Of a stretch of DNA of 10,147 nucleotides, positions 6,844 to 10,147 are shown piece by piece (positions within the stretch are counted from its first letter, which is position 1; each line of letters opens with the position of its first letter). The notes under the pieces are model-generated. The model was given only the letters and a program-made list of their open reading frames with translations. It was not told the origin of the DNA and made no database searches. The translations under genes were made by a program, and so were the position numbers. The stretch is from Bacillota bacterium (GTDB taxonomy: Bacteria; Bacillota_A; Clostridia; Peptostreptococcales; Anaerovoracaceae): contig JAFRWH010000217.1 of NCBI GenBank assembly GCA_017438085.1, positions 1 to 10,147 of the forward strand. Reading direction: 5' to 3'.

Positions 6844-7560
6844 TCAGTCTTCATCCTCAAAGAGTTCTTTTGCATTGAAGATCTGGCATATTTTTTTGTA
6901 ATTTCCGAACACGGTTATCTTGTCATTGTCCTGAAAGACCGTATCGGCGGAAGCCGCCTCAGCCTTCTGACCCGGCCGTTCAACTATCATCACCAGTATC
7001 CCGTGATCCTGTTTGAGGCCCGAATCCATCAGCTTCACGTCACGCAGTTCCTCCGGCACCTTATAAAGCCGCACTGCAGCGATGGAATCTTTTCCTATAT
7101 AATCCATCAGCATTACCGTATTGGCAGCGCGCCTGTTGACCAGTCTTCCGGCCAGACGTTCCAGAAGAGCATCAGCCCAGGACCGCACAGCCGGGACCCT
7201 TATCAGCAGAACGATAAGAACAAGCGTGCCGAATGGGATCAGACCGCCAAGGAAGTAGTTTCTTACCTGATTCAGCTTCATGGACAGGAATACATTGATG
7301 AAAGCGGATACTATGGTTATATAGAACACGTATCCGAAAAGCATCGTGACCCTTGCAAGCCGCCGTCTCGATTTGGAAGACAGCACCATTTCGCTTTCTC
7401 TTGTGGTAAAGCCTGTACCTGTCAGCAGGGAGATAACCTGGAAGCGCGCCCGCTCCGACGGCAGTCCCGTGAAGCGGAACAGAATGGTAAACAGCTCGGA
7501 AATGATCCAGTAAAGCAGGATCACCACAGTGAAAAGCGAGAATGCAGCGTAGATATTCAT
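6844..7560 (-). CDS. Small membrane protein with C-terminal TrkA-C (RCK_C) domain
   Basis: This 238-residue protein has three predicted membrane helices (about 5-28, 70-94 and 100-121), and a soluble RCK_C/TrkA-C domain at about 158-228. That domain's pattern (AAVRLYKVPEEL, then DHGILVMIVERPG, then TVFQDNDKITVFGNY) fits the family. RCK_C domains bind small ligands and gate potassium channels and transporters; in several Bacillota proteins the ligand is cyclic di-AMP. Between helices 1 and 2 lies TGTGFTTRESE (47-57), which resembles, but does not prove, a pore-loop signature of Trk/Ktr-type transporters. There is no NAD-binding RCK_N part. A GAGGGG site (7567-7572) six bases upstream supports the ATG. 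The gene follows the hydrolase gene by 23 bases and is probably co-transcribed with it. A role in ion transport regulation is inferred only. Confidence 0.8.
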   Translation of the reverse strand: MNIYAAFSLFTVVILLYWIISELFTILFRFTGLPSERARFQVISLLTGTGFTTRESEMVLSSKSRRRLARVTMLFGYVFYITIVSAFINVFLSMKLNQVRNYFLGGLIPFGTLVLIVLLIRVPAVRSWADALLERLAGRLVNRRAANTVMLMDYIGKDSIAAVRLYKVPEELRDVKLMDSGLKQDHGILVMIVERPGQKAEAASADTVFQDNDKITVFGNYKKICQIFNAKELFEDED

Positions 7561-7583
7561 TATTTTCCCCTCTTACAACAGTT

Positions 7584-9599
7584 TTACAGGAAGGATGACC
7601 CTCCGGTGACTATCCAGCAGGCCAGTATGCCGCTGAAAAGGCCTCCTATCCAGGCATTTCCGGTCCTGCGGTAGCAATAGCAACCCAGCAGGCTGTAGAC
7701 AACGATCTGCGGCAGCAGCAGTATCATCAGCGACATGAAAGGACCGCCGAAGGTGCTGCCGAAAAGCAGATCTGCGCCGGGTCCTAAGCCTGCAAAGAAC
7801 GGGATATACTCGATAAGCACTATCAGCAGTATTCCGCCGGTCATAACCAGTCCGCTGCGCCACCAGCTTCCTATAAAGCCTTTGAGACCCGGCTTATAGC
7901 TCGCTTCGCACCTTAGAGTCGCCATGGCTTTGGAATTCACCATTACAAAGTAGCAGGCAAAGAAGGCAATGTAAAGGCAGAACTGCCCCAGCCTCATGGC
8001 GTTGAAAGTCCCGAGCATAGGCCAGATGATGCGAAGATCCAGCATGAACATGGCATCGCAGAGGGCCACGAAGGCGTACACAAAGCATGCCATGCAGAGC
8101 ACCAGAAGCAGTGACCTGAAGCCCAGAGCCCAGCTCAGCCTTCCGGGCTTATCCTTAAGCCCCAGCCCCTTTTCGTACCAGTTCAGGGTCTGCCCCTTCT
8201 TTTTTGCTTTAGCCTTTCCGACAAGCATTATCACCAGATTAATAAGCATTATGAAGCAGTACCAGGTGATGAGGCCGTTGCCAACGGTCATGCGGAAGAG
8301 ATGCTCGGGAAGCGGAACCAGAGCGTGACCCAGCTGTGTCGCAAAGGGATATAGCATCCCGCCTATCAGCATGGTGATCAGCGCAGATCTCCACCACTTG
8401 CCACCTTTCAGCATATGCGTGCGGCTGGGAAGATCCTGCTTCACAGCTTTGAAGAACTTTGTCTCAAGCAGCAGGTCCATCAATGCCAGCGATGCGCCCA
8501 GCATCAGCAGCAGTGCCGCCAGATTCAGCCACTCCTTCTGCATGGCTATCTGTTCCGTAGGGATCATATCGAGATTTCTGTGATCGAATGCTTCAGCGAA
8601 CCATGCTATAGCCACCGCAAGACCGCCTGAATGATGGGTTGTCAGCCTGTGGTTGGTGTTGAGCAGCCTCACGCTCCTTGCGCTGCCGTCATTGAAATAG
8701 CCGTAGATCCTGTCCCACTGGGCTTCCTCGGGAGTTGTCCCCAGGAACTCACAGCGCAGCGGAGACTTTATAAGTTCGTCGGAGACTGTATTCTGATAGT
8801 CCCTGAAATAGCTGAATTCGTCGTATTTTGCCTGCAGCAGCAGAACGTTGTTGAACTTTATACTTTCAGAATCGTAGGCGCTGTCTCTGAACAGCTCGCC
8901 GCACTGAAGCACAGTAGCCTTGGGCATTATGTCCGCGCCGTATTCATTGGTGGCTCCGGAGTATGCTGCAGCAACGGACCAGGCTGCCCAGGTGCCCATG
9001 GAGTGACCGCTTATGCCAAGCCTCGTCTCATCCACATTGGGCAGATCCGCCAGCCACTTATAGGCAGCGATGCCGCCTTCAGCGCTGTTTCTGATGCTGT
9101 TTCCCGCGTCGTCCTTCGTATATTTATCGTCGAAAAAGCTCAGGTTGGAGAAATTCATCAGCACCCTGTAGCGTATGGTCCCGCCTATCTTCTTGAATGT
9201 GCCGTCGGCCTCGCTCTCTTCGCCGAAATTCACTGAGACCTTCTTATTCACATAGCCTCTGGCCTCGAGCCCGGGCACCGTCTTTCCGTGGCCGAACTCG
9301 TCTATCGCAAGGACCACATAGCCCCGTCTGGCCAGCTCAATGGCATAAGCTGCGCAGGTCTCGTGGTCGTTCTGATAGCCGTGGAGCAGCAACACCCCGG
9401 GAGCCGGAGCCTCCTCCGTGGCGGTCTTGGGGGTGTAAAGCTTGTAATACAGCTGCCCGTCCTCCGTGGCCAGGACGCCCTCGCTTATGTCGATGGAGCC
9501 CTTGCCGTGCTGAATGTAGTCGGCCCCAAGCATGCATATAAAGGCAAGCACCAGCATCAGCGCCAGCGCCATAGCAGATCTTTTCTGAGCTTTTGACAT
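7584..9599 (-). CDS. Alpha/beta hydrolase fused to a polytopic membrane domain
   Basis: This 671-residue protein starts with a membrane anchor or signal-like helix (about 9-25). An alpha/beta hydrolase domain follows (about 45-345), then a C-terminal membrane region with about eight helices near 356-378, 404-420, 438-460, 492-515, 535-553, 583-600, 618-642 and 648-665. Hydrolase motifs are LLLHGY (His73-Gly74), the nucleophile elbow GHSMG with Ser200, a probable acid Asp260 in KYDEF, and a probable base among His317, His322 and His323 in NHRLTTHH. The hydrolase domain is predicted to sit outside the cytoplasm. The start at 9599 is chosen because GGGAGG (9608-9613) precedes it by eight bases. 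A start 30 codons earlier would lie inside the upstream terminator. The substrate is unknown. It is probably in an operon with the TrkA-C gene. Confidence 0.85.
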   Translation of the reverse strand: MSKAQKRSAMALALMLVLAFICMLGADYIQHGKGSIDISEGVLATEDGQLYYKLYTPKTATEEAPAPGVLLLHGYQNDHETCAAYAIELARRGYVVLAIDEFGHGKTVPGLEARGYVNKKVSVNFGEESEADGTFKKIGGTIRYRVLMNFSNLSFFDDKYTKDDAGNSIRNSAEGGIAAYKWLADLPNVDETRLGISGHSMGTWAAWSVAAAYSGATNEYGADIMPKATVLQCGELFRDSAYDSESIKFNNVLLLQAKYDEFSYFRDYQNTVSDELIKSPLRCEFLGTTPEEAQWDRIYGYFNDGSARSVRLLNTNHRLTTHHSGGLAVAIAWFAEAFDHRNLDMIPTEQIAMQKEWLNLAALLLMLGASLALMDLLLETKFFKAVKQDLPSRTHMLKGGKWWRSALITMLIGGMLYPFATQLGHALVPLPEHLFRMTVGNGLITWYCFIMLINLVIMLVGKAKAKKKGQTLNWYEKGLGLKDKPGRLSWALGFRSLLLVLCMACFVYAFVALCDAMFMLDLRIIWPMLGTFNAMRLGQFCLYIAFFACYFVMVNSKAMATLRCEASYKPGLKGFIGSWWRSGLVMTGGILLIVLIEYIPFFAGLGPGADLLFGSTFGGPFMSLMILLLPQIVVYSLLGCYCYRRTGNAWIGGLFSGILACWIVTGGSSFL

Positions 9600-9607
9600 T
9601 TTGTTTT

Positions 9608-9624
9608 CCTCCCGGCCGAAGGCC
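9608..9624 (-). promoter_or_regulatory. Ribosome binding site and adjoining small hairpin of the hydrolase gene
   Basis: On the minus strand GGCC-TTC-GGCC (9614-9624) forms a 4-bp GC hairpin that abuts the GGGAGG ribosome binding site (9608-9613). The site fixes the start at 9599. The hairpin could modestly influence ribosome access; this is inference. Confidence 0.6.
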
Positions 9625-9648
9625 TTACGCAAAACATAATTCGTCTTC

Positions 9649-9659
9649 ATTGTATCATA
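9649..9659 (-). promoter_or_regulatory. Weak candidate -10 region for the hydrolase operon
   Basis: Right after the upstream terminator the minus strand reads TATGATACAAT, which contains two possible -10 hexamers (TATGAT and TACAAT). No good -35 exists at 16-18 bases; TTGACG lies 24 bases away, on the far side of the hairpin. A promoter is expected here because the previous gene ends in a terminator, but this one is unproven. Confidence 0.3.
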
Positions 9660-9683
9660 AAAAAACCGGGGCAAAAGCCCCGG
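9659..9683 (-). terminator. Intrinsic terminator of the DUF4349 gene
   Basis: On the minus strand a perfect 7-bp GC stem CCGGGGC/GCCCCGG (9677-9683 with 9666-9672) has a TTTT loop and is followed by seven T residues (9659-9665). It starts 15 bases after the DUF4349 stop codon. It is a textbook intrinsic terminator. Confidence 0.93.
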
Positions 9684-9697
9684 CGTCAAATATTGTT

Positions 9698-10147
9698 TTA
9701 TTCGTTTGTTTCTTCAGCCTTTGTCACTGCTTCGGCTTCTGCCTTTGCCTCTTTTGTAGCCTTTCTCCTGCTGCGGATCTTCTTTCCGAAGTGTATCACT
9801 GCCCAGACAATGATCACGAAGATGATGATGCCCACAAGATTGTAGCTGAACCAGAAGGCGAAATCTGCCAGATTGTCCAGCGCGTTGTCAAAGCCGTTCT
9901 TTAAGTTTCTCTGCAGTCTGGCCAGGAAGCTGTTGTCCTGCTCGACGGGAGGATCCACGCGGTTGACCTTGCTGATGTTGATGGTGATGGTGGAATAGCC
10001 TACCAGACTGTCATAGCGGTTCAGTCTGGAGCCGTAATTGTCGATCTGATACTCCACATCGCTCAGAGCGCCTTCAAGCTCGATGATGTCAGACATCTCC
10101 GTGGCCTTGCTCAGGAGCTCCAGCAGCCTTTCGTGCTTTATCTTAAG
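9698..10147 (-). CDS. DUF4349 family membrane protein, C-terminal part (runs off the window)
   Basis: The frame is open to the right edge, so only the last 149 residues are visible and the start lies outside. The coiled-coil pattern around RLLELLSKA, then EGALSDVEYQIDNYGSRL, then YSTITINIS is the typical end of the DUF4349 extracytoplasmic domain. It is followed by a transmembrane helix (about 99-119 of the visible part) and a basic and acidic Lys/Ala/Glu-rich cytoplasmic tail. An in-frame ATG at 10094-10096 sits inside the domain and is not the real start. Family members are usually around 280-330 residues, so roughly half is missing. Function is unknown; many members are predicted lipoproteins or anchored envelope proteins. 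It ends with a TAA at 9698-9700, followed by a strong terminator. Confidence 0.85.
   Translation of the reverse strand, partial: LKIKHERLLELLSKATEMSDIIELEGALSDVEYQIDNYGSRLNRYDSLVGYSTITINISKVNRVDPPVEQDNSFLARLQRNLKNGFDNALDNLADFAFWFSYNLVGIIIFVIIVWAVIHFGKKIRSRRKATKEAKAEAEAVTKAEETNE

Noticed and set aside
8631..9236. Plus-strand open frame of 201 codons opposite the hydrolase
   Set aside because: It is complementary to the GHSMG-containing hydrolase domain and has no family motif or ribosome binding site.
9600..9689. Thirty-codon N-terminal extension of the hydrolase (ATG at 9689 or 9650)
   Set aside because: The extension starts in the terminator of the upstream gene and has no ribosome binding site. 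The ATG at 9599 has GGGAGG and begins a typical basic-then-hydrophobic anchor.
9684..9689. TTGACG as a -35 box for the hydrolase operon
   Set aside because: It is 24 bases from the nearest -10-like hexamer, and a strong terminator hairpin lies between them.

Overview
The window looks like chromosome from a low-to-moderate GC member of the Bacillota, probably class Clostridia. The reasons are the strong AGGAGG-type ribosome binding sites, heavy use of ATA, AGA and AGG codons, short intergenic gaps closed by intrinsic terminators, and the gene families present (YczE/YitT-type membrane protein, MoxR/DUF58/transglutaminase operon, DUF4349 protein). I cannot name the species. There is no rRNA, tRNA, CRISPR array, insertion sequence or phage gene that I can support.

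Layout: Positions 1-283 are an AT-rich convergent gap that may carry the last codons of an upstream plus-strand gene, with a plus-strand terminator-like hairpin and the terminator of the next gene. A YczE/YitT-type membrane protein gene follows on the minus strand (284-961). A divergent promoter region (about 962-1167) separates it from a plus-strand operon of four genes: an EstA/esterase D-like hydrolase (1168-2040), a MoxR-type AAA+ ATPase (2092-3039), a DUF58 membrane protein (3036-3920) and a 956-residue membrane-anchored transglutaminase-like protein (3917-6787). The last three are joined by two ATGA stop/start overlaps. A bidirectional terminator (6796-6824) separates this operon from a minus-strand pair: a membrane-fused alpha/beta hydrolase (7584-9599) followed by a small membrane protein with a TrkA-C (RCK_C) domain (6844-7560). 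Beyond another strong terminator (9659-9683) lies the 3' part of a minus-strand DUF4349 gene that runs off the right edge.

How the genes work together: MoxR, DUF58 and a polytopic transglutaminase-like protein are a widespread trio. The MoxR ATPase and the cytoplasmic part of the DUF58 protein are thought to act as a chaperone or remodelling pair for the membrane-anchored extracytoplasmic enzyme. Here the esterase gene at the head of the operon joins them, which suggests a cell-surface modification function, although the esterase itself has no signal peptide.

The most notable observation is in the transglutaminase-like protein. Its whole extracytoplasmic module is duplicated. The second copy keeps a Cys743/His785/Glu800 triad. 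The first copy has Ser403/Tyr445/Glu460 at exactly the same spacing (42 and 15 residues). It is therefore a built-in pseudoenzyme copy paired with an apparently active one. The second most notable item is the hydrolase with a roughly eight-helix membrane domain, co-transcribed with an RCK_C membrane protein that carries a TGTGFTT motif.
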